Shown: positions 17,486 through 25,448 of the stretch, in pieces
How the letters are laid out: every line of letters begins with the position of its first letter
Position numbering within the stretch: position 1 is the first letter of the stretch
NCBI RefSeq assembly: GCF_900114875.1
Contig: NZ_FPKW01000023.1
Location: 1-60,852, forward strand
Direction: 5' to 3'
Origin: Chryseobacterium limigenitum
GTDB lineage: Bacteria; Bacteroidota; Bacteroidia; Flavobacteriales; Weeksellaceae
DNA: 60,852 nt
The notes under the pieces: generated by a model
The model's input: only the letters and a program-made list of their open reading frames with translations
The model's database searches: none
What the model was told of the DNA's origin: nothing
Translations under genes and position numbers: made by a program

Positions 17486-17524
17486 AATTTTCGGGCTTCG
17501 GCGAAGCCGAAGCCCGAAAATTCT
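17484..17524 (+). terminator. Long hairpin at the stop codon of the oxidoreductase
   Basis: A perfect 19-bp stem (AGAATTTTCGGGCTTCGGC and its complement) around a 3-base loop. It overlaps the TAG stop. No long T tract follows, so it may be a repeat-derived structure rather than a simple terminator. Confidence 0.6.
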
Positions 17525-17529
17525 AATAG

Positions 17530-17556
17530 AAAAGCTGCCCAGTTCAGGCAGCTTTT
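17530..17556. terminator. Bidirectional terminator between oxidoreductase and VWA gene
   Basis: AAAAGCTGCC pairs with GGCAGCTTTT around a 7-base loop. The A and T ends allow it to work on both strands. Confidence 0.75.
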
Positions 17557-17563
17557 CCAACAA

Positions 17564-18760
17564 TTAATAACTATATCCATTTCTTTTAGCCAATTCAAGA
17601 ATAGATTTCTCAATAGCTTTTCCAAGATCATCGGAATCTGTACTGCCTCGTTTTTTCATTTCGAGATCAATGAAATCCTGACGTTTTTTAGATAATTCTT
17701 CAATTTCCTTTTGAATTTTATCACGGGCAGCAGATTTTACGGCAACAGCTTTTTTCACTTCTTCCTTGCTTTTTCCTTTTAATTCGGCGGGAAGCTCATC
17801 TTCTTTTACGGTCGTGATAAAATTAACGTCTTTTTCCGCGCGGTCTACCAAATCCCAATGTTCATTGTTGTAAGCATTCTTTTTAGATTTTGCTACCGTT
17901 CTTTCAACAGCATTGGAAGCGGACTGAACCTCAGCGTTTTTATCCTGAGTAATCTGTTTGGTCTTGTATTCCGAGCCTCTGCTTCCATAATAAATATAAG
18001 TGTCATTCAGTTTTGCGTTGCATTCTGAAATTCTAGCATCGTAAGGAGTTTCAATATAGATCACTTTTCTGTCGCTGTCGATATTGAAATATTTTCCGTC
18101 ACCCAAAGAAGCTCCGTTTTGCCAGAATGATTGAATTCCTTCATCTCTGTTTCCACAGAAGATCGTGTTCGTATAGATTTTCTTTGTTTTTGCGGTAGAA
18201 ATTACCTCTTTATAATTGATTTTTCCCTGATCAAATGGTTCATTTCCTGCAATATAGATCAACTTCATGCTTTTATCATTTTTGTCCCAATTCAGATTCA
18301 TCGATGCATCACGAATAACGGCTCCACAGTATTCGCTTCCGCCGTTGGTTCTCAAAGCAAATAATTTTTCTGAAACTAAGTCAAGATCCTGTGTTAAAGG
18401 AGTGACTTGTCTGATATAATTTTCATCTTTCAATCCATCATTTCCGTATTCGTAAAGGGCAATTTCTATTTGTGGAGCCTGTCCGCTGTATTTTAAAGTC
18501 GTCAACGTATTCACGATATTCCAAAGTCTTGATTTTGCCTGATCGATCAATCCGTCCATACTGTTTGAAGTATCCAACAACAATGCAACCTGAATTTTAT
18601 TGTCTTTACTAATAATTGAAGGTTTCGGATCTTCATTCTGAACGAAATTCCTTTGTGCTGTAGCTGCAGGATTTCTTTTGATGCAGCCAACTTGTGAAGG
18701 ATTTTGAGCACTTAAAAATGCTGTTCCTATTGCTAATGTTAAAATTTTAAAAGTTGTCAT
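17564..18760 (-). CDS. Exported von Willebrand factor A domain protein, predicted LytTR regulon member
   Basis: 398 residues with signal peptide (1-18). The VWA domain (about 55-250) has the metal-ion site D63-T-S65-N-S67 (LLDTSNSMDG). The C-terminal 120 residues are charged and probably helical, with EEVKKAVAVKSAARDKIQKE. It should act in the periplasm as a protein-protein contact module. It is preceded by a double decamer site at 18925-18955 shared with its neighbours, which suggests control by the LytTR regulator at 23216. The 5' leader would be about 120 bases. Its role in the system is unknown. Confidence 0.8.
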   Translation of the reverse strand: MTTFKILTLAIGTAFLSAQNPSQVGCIKRNPAATAQRNFVQNEDPKPSIISKDNKIQVALLLDTSNSMDGLIDQAKSRLWNIVNTLTTLKYSGQAPQIEIALYEYGNDGLKDENYIRQVTPLTQDLDLVSEKLFALRTNGGSEYCGAVIRDASMNLNWDKNDKSMKLIYIAGNEPFDQGKINYKEVISTAKTKKIYTNTIFCGNRDEGIQSFWQNGASLGDGKYFNIDSDRKVIYIETPYDARISECNAKLNDTYIYYGSRGSEYKTKQITQDKNAEVQSASNAVERTVAKSKKNAYNNEHWDLVDRAEKDVNFITTVKEDELPAELKGKSKEEVKKAVAVKSAARDKIQKEIEELSKKRQDFIDLEMKKRGSTDSDDLGKAIEKSILELAKRNGYSY

Positions 18761-18887
18761 AATGAATATTTTATGGGGTTATCTGCTGTAATATTGAACT
18801 TGCAGGTCTTTTGGATAATTCACTTCGTAGGATAAATTAATTTTATCTGACTTCAATGTTTCATAGTGTATTACCTTAAATTCCTAC

Positions 18888-18955
18888 AGTAAAATTATCT
18901 GAAATAAAAGCTGAAAATCCGGAGACTTGGTGAAATGGCATTTTCGCTTGGTGAA
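18888..18955 (-). promoter_or_regulatory. LytTR-type operator and promoter, site A (VWA gene)
   Basis: Seen on the plus strand: ACTTGGTGAA at 18925-18934 and GCTTGGTGAA at 18946-18955, 21 bases apart start to start. TAAAATTA at 18890-18897 (minus strand TAATTTTA) is a -7-like box 27 bases from the nearest decamer. No good -33 TTG is seen. The layout matches sites B, C and D. Confidence 0.75.
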
Positions 18956-19015
18956 TTTTGGAATTGACTGAAAAAAGAAAGACAGCCCTTTCGAACTGTC
19001 TCTTAAATCTGTTAA

Positions 19016-19690
19016 TTAAAGAATCTCATATCTGGTTTTGATGCTGTATTTCAGCTTGATATTTTCAATGTTGTCGAAAGAATAATCTACTCCGGCATCG
19101 GCAGCTTCCAACTGTACATTACTTCTCATGCTTTTGTACGCTACGGGAAGAACAGAATCGCTCATATAATCTTCAATTTCTACGATCTCTAGCGGAGTTC
19201 CGGTCTTTTTACCGATGCTTTCCAACAGATAATCTGCTTTTTCTCTGGCAGCTTTTAAAGCATTTATTTTAACCGTTTTTCTGAAATCTGCAATTTTTGT
19301 ATTTTTGACTTCCGCGATATTCAAATTGCTTACCCATTTCTGGTTAAGGTCTTCAAAAAGCTTACTCACATTGGTTTTTGCATTTACTTTAAACTGAAAA
19401 CTTTTCGTAAACTTGGTTGTTTTAGAATAAAGATTTTGATACATCGATTTGAATTTGATATCTTCATTCTTCACGCCGTCATTTTTCAGTGTTTCAAATA
19501 AAAGTTTTTCGTTATCTGCGAGCTGGTTTTTGTTATCAGCTTTGATGCCGATGTTAAAGATGATCTCATCAGGCTCTACTTCCATTTCAGCAACTCCTGT
19601 TACTTCGATTGCGTTTTTCTTGATTTCCTGTGCGTTGATCAGACTTCCAAATGTTAATAATCCGATCATTAAAAAATGTCCTAATTTCAT
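19016..19690 (-). CDS. SIMPL-domain (DUF541) exported protein 1
   Basis: 224 residues with signal peptide (1-20, ending INAQ). The SIMPL/DUF541 pattern is visible: IEVTGVAEMEVEPDEIIFNIGI near the start, and a helix AALKAAREKADYLLESIGKK-like segment in the C-terminal half. Family members (OMP28/BP26) are periplasmic or outer-membrane associated and some form ring-shaped oligomers. It has a strong double operator (site B). Function in this cluster unknown. Confidence 0.85.
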   Translation of the reverse strand: MKLGHFLMIGLLTFGSLINAQEIKKNAIEVTGVAEMEVEPDEIIFNIGIKADNKNQLADNEKLLFETLKNDGVKNEDIKFKSMYQNLYSKTTKFTKSFQFKVNAKTNVSKLFEDLNQKWVSNLNIAEVKNTKIADFRKTVKINALKAAREKADYLLESIGKKTGTPLEIVEIEDYMSDSVLPVAYKSMRSNVQLEAADAGVDYSFDNIENIKLKYSIKTRYEIL

Positions 19691-19720
19691 AATTTCCTGT
19701 TTTAAATTTTAAACTTCTAG

Positions 19721-19788
19721 AGTAAAATTAGGCATATTTAAAGCGTGAAATCGGAAGACTTGGTGAAATTAGGCTTTCACTTGGTGAA
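19721..19788 (-). promoter_or_regulatory. LytTR-type operator and promoter, site B (SIMPL 1)
   Basis: ACTTGGTGAA occurs twice (19758-19767 and 19779-19788), 21 bases apart. TAAAATTA at 19723-19730 is the -7-like box 27 bases away. The stretch from the -7 box through the first decamer is closely similar to site A, sharing AGTAAAATTA, AAAGC and GACTTGGTGAAAT at the same places. Confidence 0.8.
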
Positions 19789-19801
19789 GTATTTAGTAAG
19801 G

Positions 19802-20734
19802 CTATTTTTTATTGTTCTTCAGATCATATTTTACGGTAAGACTTAGGATATACTGAATTCCAATTTCAGGTTTGCTTTCATTGATCACCTTATCAAAACC
19901 GGAATAATCTGTTCCTTCATAATAGTAAGTTTTTGCTTTCCTTTCTTCTTTTCTAATGTATGAAACATCGTATCTGTTATTCATATAGCTTATATCCGAG
20001 CTTTCAAAAGCAGAATAATTCTGATATTGGCTTTTTGGAAATATGTAAGAGAATCCTGAATTTGCTGTCGGGCTTCCGATAATCTCTTTTTTAAATAAAT
20101 TGAAATAATTGTCTTTCTTTTTATCTAAAACAGAGTAAGCTTCTTTTAAAAGATTTTCCTGAATCTTATCGATATCCGTATTCATATAATCTACTTTAAT
20201 AACATCGTAGATCTTAAAGTCAGAAGCCTCATAAATGATTTTTTCGATCAATGCATATTTATCTACTGTAATAATGATGTTTTTCTTGGTTTCAAATCCT
20301 TTATTTTTTTGTGTCACCGTGTTTTGATTAGAGTTAACATCGTAATCGTAAATTTTAGTCTGTGAAATAAAATCAATAAAGACATTATTTTCTTTAATAC
20401 CTAAAGATGATATTTTCTTTATAAAACCATTGATTCTTTGATTAATTCCTTCAATTGACTGTTTAGGTGTTAAAGCTTCCTCATTTACTCCAAGAATGAT
20501 TTTGTATTTATCCGCAGTCTGATTCATCAATACTTTTACGCTGATCACCAAGGTGGAATCTGTAGTGTAATAGTTGTTGTTGGTTTCAGTAAAAACTTTT
20601 ATAGGACGATCATATTGATTAGGGTTTCTGTAGATTTGATTTCCTCCGACCTGAGCTTTTGTATTCGGGAAAGTAAAAGCTGTCAGAATTACAATAAATA
20701 GTAGGTTTTTGTTTACAATAAAAATGTTTTTCAT
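19802..20734 (-). CDS. SIMPL-domain-like exported protein 2
   Basis: 310 residues from ATG 20734. The longer frame to 20761 would run over the promoter box. Signal peptide at about 1-28 (ending TKAQ). The middle part follows the SIMPL order: a beta strand segment (TDSTLVISVKVLMNQ), a helix with QRINGFIKKISSLGIKENNV, and strands IIITVDKYALIEKIIYEASDF. It has insertions compared with SIMPL 1 and is more divergent. Controlled by site C. Probably a second periplasmic partner in the same system. Confidence 0.7.
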   Translation of the reverse strand: MKNIFIVNKNLLFIVILTAFTFPNTKAQVGGNQIYRNPNQYDRPIKVFTETNNNYYTTDSTLVISVKVLMNQTADKYKIILGVNEEALTPKQSIEGINQRINGFIKKISSLGIKENNVFIDFISQTKIYDYDVNSNQNTVTQKNKGFETKKNIIITVDKYALIEKIIYEASDFKIYDVIKVDYMNTDIDKIQENLLKEAYSVLDKKKDNYFNLFKKEIIGSPTANSGFSYIFPKSQYQNYSAFESSDISYMNNRYDVSYIRKEERKAKTYYYEGTDYSGFDKVINESKPEIGIQYILSLTVKYDLKNNKK

Positions 20735-20758
20735 AATGATTAAGTTTAAATTATGCCA

Positions 20759-20825
20759 CAAACTTAATCACGTAATCATTTGTGAAAACTTGATAAACGG
20801 TGAACAGAGCGTCTCACTTGGTGAA
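20759..20825 (-). promoter_or_regulatory. LytTR-type operator and promoter, site C (SIMPL 2)
   Basis: ACTTGGTGAA at 20816-20825 and the weaker AAACGGTGAA at 20795-20804, again 21 bases apart. CAAACTTA at 20759-20766 is TAAGTTTG on the minus strand, a perfect -7 box, 28 bases from the nearer decamer. The predicted leader is about 20 bases. Confidence 0.7.
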
Positions 20826-20851
20826 TATTCCTGTTCAATAGTAAACAGCTT

Positions 20852-21205
20852 TTACCTGTTGGTCAAGATAATAGATCTGCCATTTCGGGTAATGAGTTTC
20901 TTTTCTTCAGAAAACAATTGATTTCTTATAATAATCTCATGTCGATTCTGTGAAATCCTATAAGGATTCGAATTGAATAAAGCTTCACTAACGAAATGAC
21001 CAAACAATTTTGTAGAATCTGATTTATTAACAGAATAAAAATCAACCTTGTAATTATTGATTCCGGTATGGTAAAATTTGTAGATAATTTGCTCATTGAG
21101 ATCACTTGAAATCACTTTTGTTTCAATAAATTCATTTTGCTCAAGAAACGAACAGCTTTGAAGAAATAAAATTGATAACAAGCTGAAAATAAAGATATTT
21201 TTCAT
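20852..21205 (-). CDS. Small lipoprotein in the LytTR cluster
   Basis: 117 residues from ATG 21205. The frame opens at 21259, but the -7 box at 21223-21230 supports the later start. Lipobox FLQSC puts the cysteine at 17. The mature part is beta-rich and not recognised. It lies between SIMPL 2 and the kinase gene, in a block that otherwise carries operator sites, but its own promoter is separate. It may be an accessory or sensing partner; this is inference from place only. Confidence 0.65.
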   Translation of the reverse strand: MKNIFIFSLLSILFLQSCSFLEQNEFIETKVISSDLNEQIIYKFYHTGINNYKVDFYSVNKSDSTKLFGHFVSEALFNSNPYRISQNRHEIIIRNQLFSEEKKLITRNGRSIILTNR

Positions 21206-21222
21206 AATAATTGGGTGTATTA

Positions 21223-21230
21223 CAAAGGTA
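21223..21230 (-). promoter_or_regulatory. -7 box of the small lipoprotein gene
   Basis: CAAAGGTA on the plus strand is TACCTTTG on the minus strand, 18 bases before the ATG at 21205. It is not positioned for control by the decamers at 21313-21343. Confidence 0.5.
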
Positions 21231-21312
21231 ATGAATGTGTTTTCTGTTAATGTTAACACAGTTTCAACTTTGTTTTACTAAATGACTTTATATCAGATTT
21301 TTAATGATCGAA

Positions 21313-21379
21313 ACTTGGTGAGTGGCCAATTTCACTTGGTGAATAGTTTTTGAGCAAACTATATATATGTATATCTTTG
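21313..21379 (+). promoter_or_regulatory. LytTR-type operator and promoter, site D (kinase-regulator operon)
   Basis: ACTTGGTGAG at 21313-21322 and ACTTGGTGAA at 21334-21343, 21 bases apart. A full promoter follows: TTG at 21350-21352, 19 bases, TATCTTTG at 21372-21379. The decamers end just upstream of the -33 box, 28 bases from the -7 box, as expected for an activator. This implies autoregulation. Confidence 0.8.
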
Positions 21380-21383
21380 TTTT

Positions 21384-23162
21384 ATGAAAATGCTTCGACT
21401 TTTTGTGCTTCTTTTTTTTATCTGTTTTGGGAATGAAATCTATTCTCAAACCACAAATGTTGCACAGGAAGTTGTGACCGAAAGTAAAAAGCTAAAGAAA
21501 GCAGTTGATAATAAAGACATCTCTGCACAAGCGGATTCTTATTACAATATCGGGGAATCATTTTTCAATAATGGAAATTTTGCGAAAGGCGAAGAGTATT
21601 TTATTAAATCTAAAAACATCTACGAACAGCTCAACGATAAACCCAACATTGAAAAAGTAACCAGAAAACTGGCTCAGTCACAGGAAAAACAGAATAAAAT
21701 TACTCCTGCAATCAGCAATTACAGCCGTGCTGCGGAAGTTAATTATTCATCAAAAAGCAAGGCGGTTAATTCTAATGATGCGGCAAGACTTTCTGCACCG
21801 TCGCAAGATATGAAAGCGGAAGCAATTCAGAATAATATTGATCTCAGCCAAAAGGAAAATGAAAAAGAAGATCTCGCGGCGAGTTACAGCCAAATGGCGG
21901 ATGTAAATATTCAGCAGAAGGATATTCCGAGAGCTGAGGAAAACCTGAACAATGCCTATAAGGTTTCTAAAAAAGGCGCACCTCAGCAAGCGCTGGAAAT
22001 CAATCAAAAATTAACGAATTTTTATGTTGAAAATAAAAACTTCGATAAAGCGATTGAAGCTAAAAAGAAAGTTCTGAAAGAAGATTTCGTTAAGGATAAT
22101 TCTCAGGAGAAAGTCAATCAAATTCAGGAATTAGCAGATATTTATATCAAAAAAGATGATGCAGGAGAAGCTATAAAATTATTAAAGAACGCCTACGAAA
22201 TTGCCTTGGAAAAAGGTCATACTTTGGAGGCACAGAAAAGCGTAAAAAGGTTAGACAGTCTTTATAATACTGCAAATAACACGGATGCTTCAGTTCAATT
22301 GTACAGAGATTTTCTTGGAAAATTGCCGGACTTGGTTTCTAAAGACCGAAGTCTGGTAGATAATAAAGTTTTGGAAGATACCGAACAGAGAATTTCTCAA
22401 TTAGAAAAAGAACGAGAATTAAAAGACGAGTTAATTCGCAAGAAAAATGTCTTTAATTACAGCCTGATTGGAGTTTTGGTTTTGTTGACAATATTGATAA
22501 TTTTTATTTTCAGAACATTGAAAAAAGTTCAGATAAAGAATAAAAAAATTGCGTTACAATCGCTTCGTAGAGAAATGAATCCGCATTTTATTTTTAATAG
22601 TTTAAACAGTGTAAATCATTTCATTGCTACAAATAATGAATTGGAAGCCAACCAATATTTAACCAAATTTTCAAAACTGATGCGTGGCGTGATGGAAAAT
22701 TCCACTGAAGATTTTATTCCGTTTCAGCAGGAATTGGATCTCCTTCAAAATTATCTCGCGTTGGAAAAAACCCGTTTTTCAGACAAATTTGATTATGAAA
22801 TTGAGGTTGATGACAACTTAAATATGCAAAGCCTAAAAATCCCCGGAATGTTGGTTCAACCATTTTTAGAGAATGCAATCTGGCACGGATTACGCTACAG
22901 AACAGAAAAAGGATTTTTAAAATTAAGTTTTGAAAAGAACAATCAACATCTAAAAATTACTATCGAAGATAATGGAATCGGAATTGAAGAAAGTAAAAAG
23001 CAAAAAACAGAACACCAGAAAAATAGAGAAGGCCGCGGGATGAAAAATACACTGGAAAGAATCACTTTGTTGAATGATTTGTACAATCAGGATATTCAGT
23101 GTAAAATCACAGATAAAAAAACTGAGCACGGAGTTTTGGTAGAAGTGAGCTATAAATTGTGA
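21384..23162 (+). CDS. TPR-containing membrane histidine kinase (His_kinase/LytS-like type)
   Basis: 592 residues. Signal sequence at 1-21. TPR-like helical repeats cover about 25-300 (NIGESFFNNGNFAKGEEYFIKS is the clearest) and should lie in the periplasm. A helix at about 352-376 crosses the membrane. The kinase core has the H box RREMNPHFIFNSLNSV with H401, and an HATPase domain at about 480-590 with the N box (FLENAIWHGL) and IEDNGIGIEES. This is the PF06580 class that pairs with LytTR regulators. The ATG lies about 5 bases after the -7 box, so the mRNA may be leaderless; a second ATG is at 21390. The regulator gene follows after 53 bases. Confidence 0.92.
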   Translation: MKMLRLFVLLFFICFGNEIYSQTTNVAQEVVTESKKLKKAVDNKDISAQADSYYNIGESFFNNGNFAKGEEYFIKSKNIYEQLNDKPNIEKVTRKLAQSQEKQNKITPAISNYSRAAEVNYSSKSKAVNSNDAARLSAPSQDMKAEAIQNNIDLSQKENEKEDLAASYSQMADVNIQQKDIPRAEENLNNAYKVSKKGAPQQALEINQKLTNFYVENKNFDKAIEAKKKVLKEDFVKDNSQEKVNQIQELADIYIKKDDAGEAIKLLKNAYEIALEKGHTLEAQKSVKRLDSLYNTANNTDASVQLYRDFLGKLPDLVSKDRSLVDNKVLEDTEQRISQLEKERELKDELIRKKNVFNYSLIGVLVLLTILIIFIFRTLKKVQIKNKKIALQSLRREMNPHFIFNSLNSVNHFIATNNELEANQYLTKFSKLMRGVMENSTEDFIPFQQELDLLQNYLALEKTRFSDKFDYEIEVDDNLNMQSLKIPGMLVQPFLENAIWHGLRYRTEKGFLKLSFEKNNQHLKITIEDNGIGIEESKKQKTEHQKNREGRGMKNTLERITLLNDLYNQDIQCKITDKKTEHGVLVEVSYKL

Positions 23163-23215
23163 AAAAGTGAGTAGCCAATTGTGAATTTTAATACCTGAGA
23201 CCTAACCCTAAAAAC

Positions 23216-23950
23216 ATGAAAATAAAAGCCATAATCGTAGACGACGAGCTTATCGCAAGAGAAGTTTTGAGGAACTACATCACTAAATACTGTCCACAAG
23301 TTGAAATTTTAGGTGAAGCCGAAAATATAAAACAAGCAGTTCCTTTGATCGCTGAAAAGCAACCTCAGCTGGTTTTCCTTGATGTGGAAATGCCTTTCGG
23401 AAATGCTTTTGATGTGTTGGAAGCAACAAAAGAATTTTCCTATGAAACGATTTTTATTACCGCATTTTCTCAATATTCTTTACAGGCTTTGAATAAATCG
23501 GCGAGTTATTACATTCTTAAACCGATTGATATTCAAGAGCTTATTGTGGCGGTGAATAAAGTTGCCGAAAATATCGAAAATAAAGATGAACTTAACCGTA
23601 ATAAAATTCTTCTTGAAAATTTAAAATTAAAACCTGAAAAGCAACAATTGATTCTTCCGACATTACAAGGCTTTGATGTCGTAAAAACGGAAGATATTGT
23701 AAGACTTCAGGCGGATGGGAATTTCACACAGGTTTATCTTACGGATGGTTCTAAAAAGATGGTGTGCAGATTTCTAAAGCATTTTGACGATTTGCTGGAA
23801 AATCCTTTTGTAAGAGTTCACCGTTCCCATATTATCAACACCAATTTTGTAAAATCTTACCATAAAAGCGGAACGGCAACGCTTTCAGACACTACGGAAA
23901 TTGAGGTTTCCGGAAGTTTTAAAGATAACTTTTTGAAGGTTTTTTCTTAA
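23216..23950 (+). CDS. LytTR-family response regulator
   Basis: 244 residues. The receiver domain (1-120) has the acidic pair DD (9-10), the phosphoacceptor D56 in LVFLDVEMP, T82-type switch in FITAFS, and KP at about 107-108. The LytTR domain (about 140-243) has LQADGNFTQVYLTDG and NPFVRVHRSHIINTNFVKS. It is the cognate partner of the kinase at 21384 and the most likely protein to bind the four double decamer sites in this region. Confidence 0.94.
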   Translation: MKIKAIIVDDELIAREVLRNYITKYCPQVEILGEAENIKQAVPLIAEKQPQLVFLDVEMPFGNAFDVLEATKEFSYETIFITAFSQYSLQALNKSASYYILKPIDIQELIVAVNKVAENIENKDELNRNKILLENLKLKPEKQQLILPTLQGFDVVKTEDIVRLQADGNFTQVYLTDGSKKMVCRFLKHFDDLLENPFVRVHRSHIINTNFVKSYHKSGTATLSDTTEIEVSGSFKDNFLKVFS

Positions 23951-24136
23951 CTAATAATTATTTAAATTTTGTGATCTTCGCTGAGTGAGACGCCTTTGCG
24001 ATCTTAAAAGTATTTAGTAGTTAAAAAAAACTTTGCGAACTTTGCGTTAAAATTAATAGCATTTCACAAATTAGCAATAAAATTTTTCAGGCATTATTTT
24101 TGAAGCTTCCATAGTAACCACGAAATTTATATTATT

Positions 24137-24676
24137 ATGAAAAATATTCAGAAAATTGCCATTCCCGTCTCGTTGGGGATTTTGGGTTTCATTATTCTTA
24201 ATTCATGTTCAACAGGAATTCCTAAAGGCGCAACAGCAGTTACCCATTTTAATGCAGAAAAATATTTAGGAAAGTGGTACGAGATTGCCCGTTTCGATTA
24301 TAGATTCGAGAAAAATATGGATAACGTGACAGCGACTTATTCTCAAAATCCGAACGGAACAATTAGGGTAGATAATAAAGGCTACGATTACATCAAAAAA
24401 GAATGGAAAGAGTCAATTGGGGAAGCAAAATTTGTAAAAGACAAAACCGAAGCCAGATTAAAAGTTTCATTTTTTAAACCAATCTGGGCTGGATATAACG
24501 TCATTGATATTGACGAAAATTATCAATATGCATTGGTTGCCGGAAGCAGTTTAAAATATATCTGGATTCTATCCCGAACTAAAGAAATTCCTGAAAGTAT
24601 AAAGCAACGTTTTCTAGAAAAAGCTAAGAAAATTGGGTACAATACAGATGAATTAATCTGGGTAAAACATGATTAA
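24137..24676 (+). CDS. Lipocalin-family outer membrane lipoprotein (Blc-like)
   Basis: 179 residues. Lipobox ILNSC puts the lipidated cysteine at 24. The lipocalin signature is YLGKWYEIARFDYRFEKNM (GxW motif), and VTATYSQNPNGTIRVDNKGYD follows, as in bacterial lipocalin Blc. Such proteins bind lysophospholipids or fatty acids at the outer membrane. Single gene. A large inverted repeat follows 5 bases after the stop codon. Confidence 0.92.
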   Translation: MKNIQKIAIPVSLGILGFIILNSCSTGIPKGATAVTHFNAEKYLGKWYEIARFDYRFEKNMDNVTATYSQNPNGTIRVDNKGYDYIKKEWKESIGEAKFVKDKTEARLKVSFFKPIWAGYNVIDIDENYQYALVAGSSLKYIWILSRTKEIPESIKQRFLEKAKKIGYNTDELIWVKHD

Positions 24677-24681
24677 TCGTT

Positions 24682-24844
24682 ATTGCGAGGAGCGAAGCGA
24701 CGAAGCAATCTCTTAATAATTTTAACAACTTAAATACAACTTAATGTTTCAGATTTTTAACCATTAAGTTGTATTTAGAGTTTAAGAAAAATTAAGTTTA
24801 ACTCTATTTTAGGGAGATTGCTTCGTCGCTTCGCTCCTCGCAAT
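24682..24844. repeat. 163-bp nested inverted repeat element
   Basis: Perfect 31-base arms (24682-24712, starting ATTGCGAGGAGCGAAGCGAC, and 24814-24844) flank an inner second palindrome: AAATACAACTTAATG (24732-24746) against CATTAAGTTGTATTT (24762-24776). The whole piece could fold into one long cruciform or RNA hairpin. The outer arm is shared with the copies at 12957 and 38696, so this looks like two family members in opposite orientation around an inner hairpin. Confidence 0.85.
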
Positions 24845-24855
24845 GACAAAAAAAA

Positions 24856-25332
24856 TTAATTCAAACTTTTATACTCCTTCCATTCCTCAAAACGATGATC
24901 AATGGCAAGTTTCATTAAGTCATAATTTTCATACGTATCTTCAATGTGATAGAAAGTTTCATATTCATAATCGCTTTCTTCTGCTTTACTGTCGAAAATA
25001 TTGATATAATCTGTGGCAAAAGAACTGAATTTATCGGCAAAATCTGTTTCATCCACATAATAATCTTTTGCGAAGCTGTTTCCGAGATCATTAAGCTCAT
25101 GTTCGGTGAATTTTCCATCGCATACTTCAAGGAGAAACTCTGCTCCGGTAATCTCTCTTCTTTTTAAACTTTCAATTTCATCTTTGAAATCTTCTTTCAT
25201 TTCCTCGGAATGCAAGTTGTTGTGAATGCACCAGTTCAGAAACATTCCTGTATGAGTTGCACTGTTTTTCGAAGGAAGCCCTTCTGGAAAATCTCCTCCA
25301 TAATGCCATGAAGCATCATCATATTTAGACAT
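24856..25332 (-). CDS. Conserved hypothetical acidic protein
   Basis: 158 residues, strongly acidic, no signal peptide or membrane helix. The start SKYDDASWHYGGDFPEGLPSK and ATHTGMFLNWCIHNNL match a recurring family of short proteins that, from memory, is catalogued as DUF7832. Its members often appear near immunity-type genes. Function unknown. Isolated from neighbours by the inverted repeat on one side and a divergent cinA on the other. Confidence 0.65.
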   Translation of the reverse strand: MSKYDDASWHYGGDFPEGLPSKNSATHTGMFLNWCIHNNLHSEEMKEDFKDEIESLKRREITGAEFLLEVCDGKFTEHELNDLGNSFAKDYYVDETDFADKFSSFATDYINIFDSKAEESDYEYETFYHIEDTYENYDLMKLAIDHRFEEWKEYKSLN

Positions 25333-25448
25333 AATTTTTAATTATAGTTTTAAACAGTTCAAACCAAAGATATAAAAAATCGTTTTCTTTTGTTCACTAC
25401 ACAGAATTTTCCGTCATTTGCAGCAGAATTTTTTTCAAGAATTAAAAT

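Noticed and set aside
17484..17524. Riboswitch or attenuator.
   Set aside because: The hairpin is a simple perfect stem at a stop codon, downstream of a gene and not in a leader.
21313..21343. Site D as the operator of the minus-strand lipoprotein at 20852-21205.
   Set aside because: No -7 box lies at the 27-28 base distance on that side, while the lipoprotein has its own box at 21223-21230. The kinase side fits exactly.
24682..24844. CRISPR array.
   Set aside because: There are only two arms, inverted rather than direct, with no regular spacers and no cas genes nearby.
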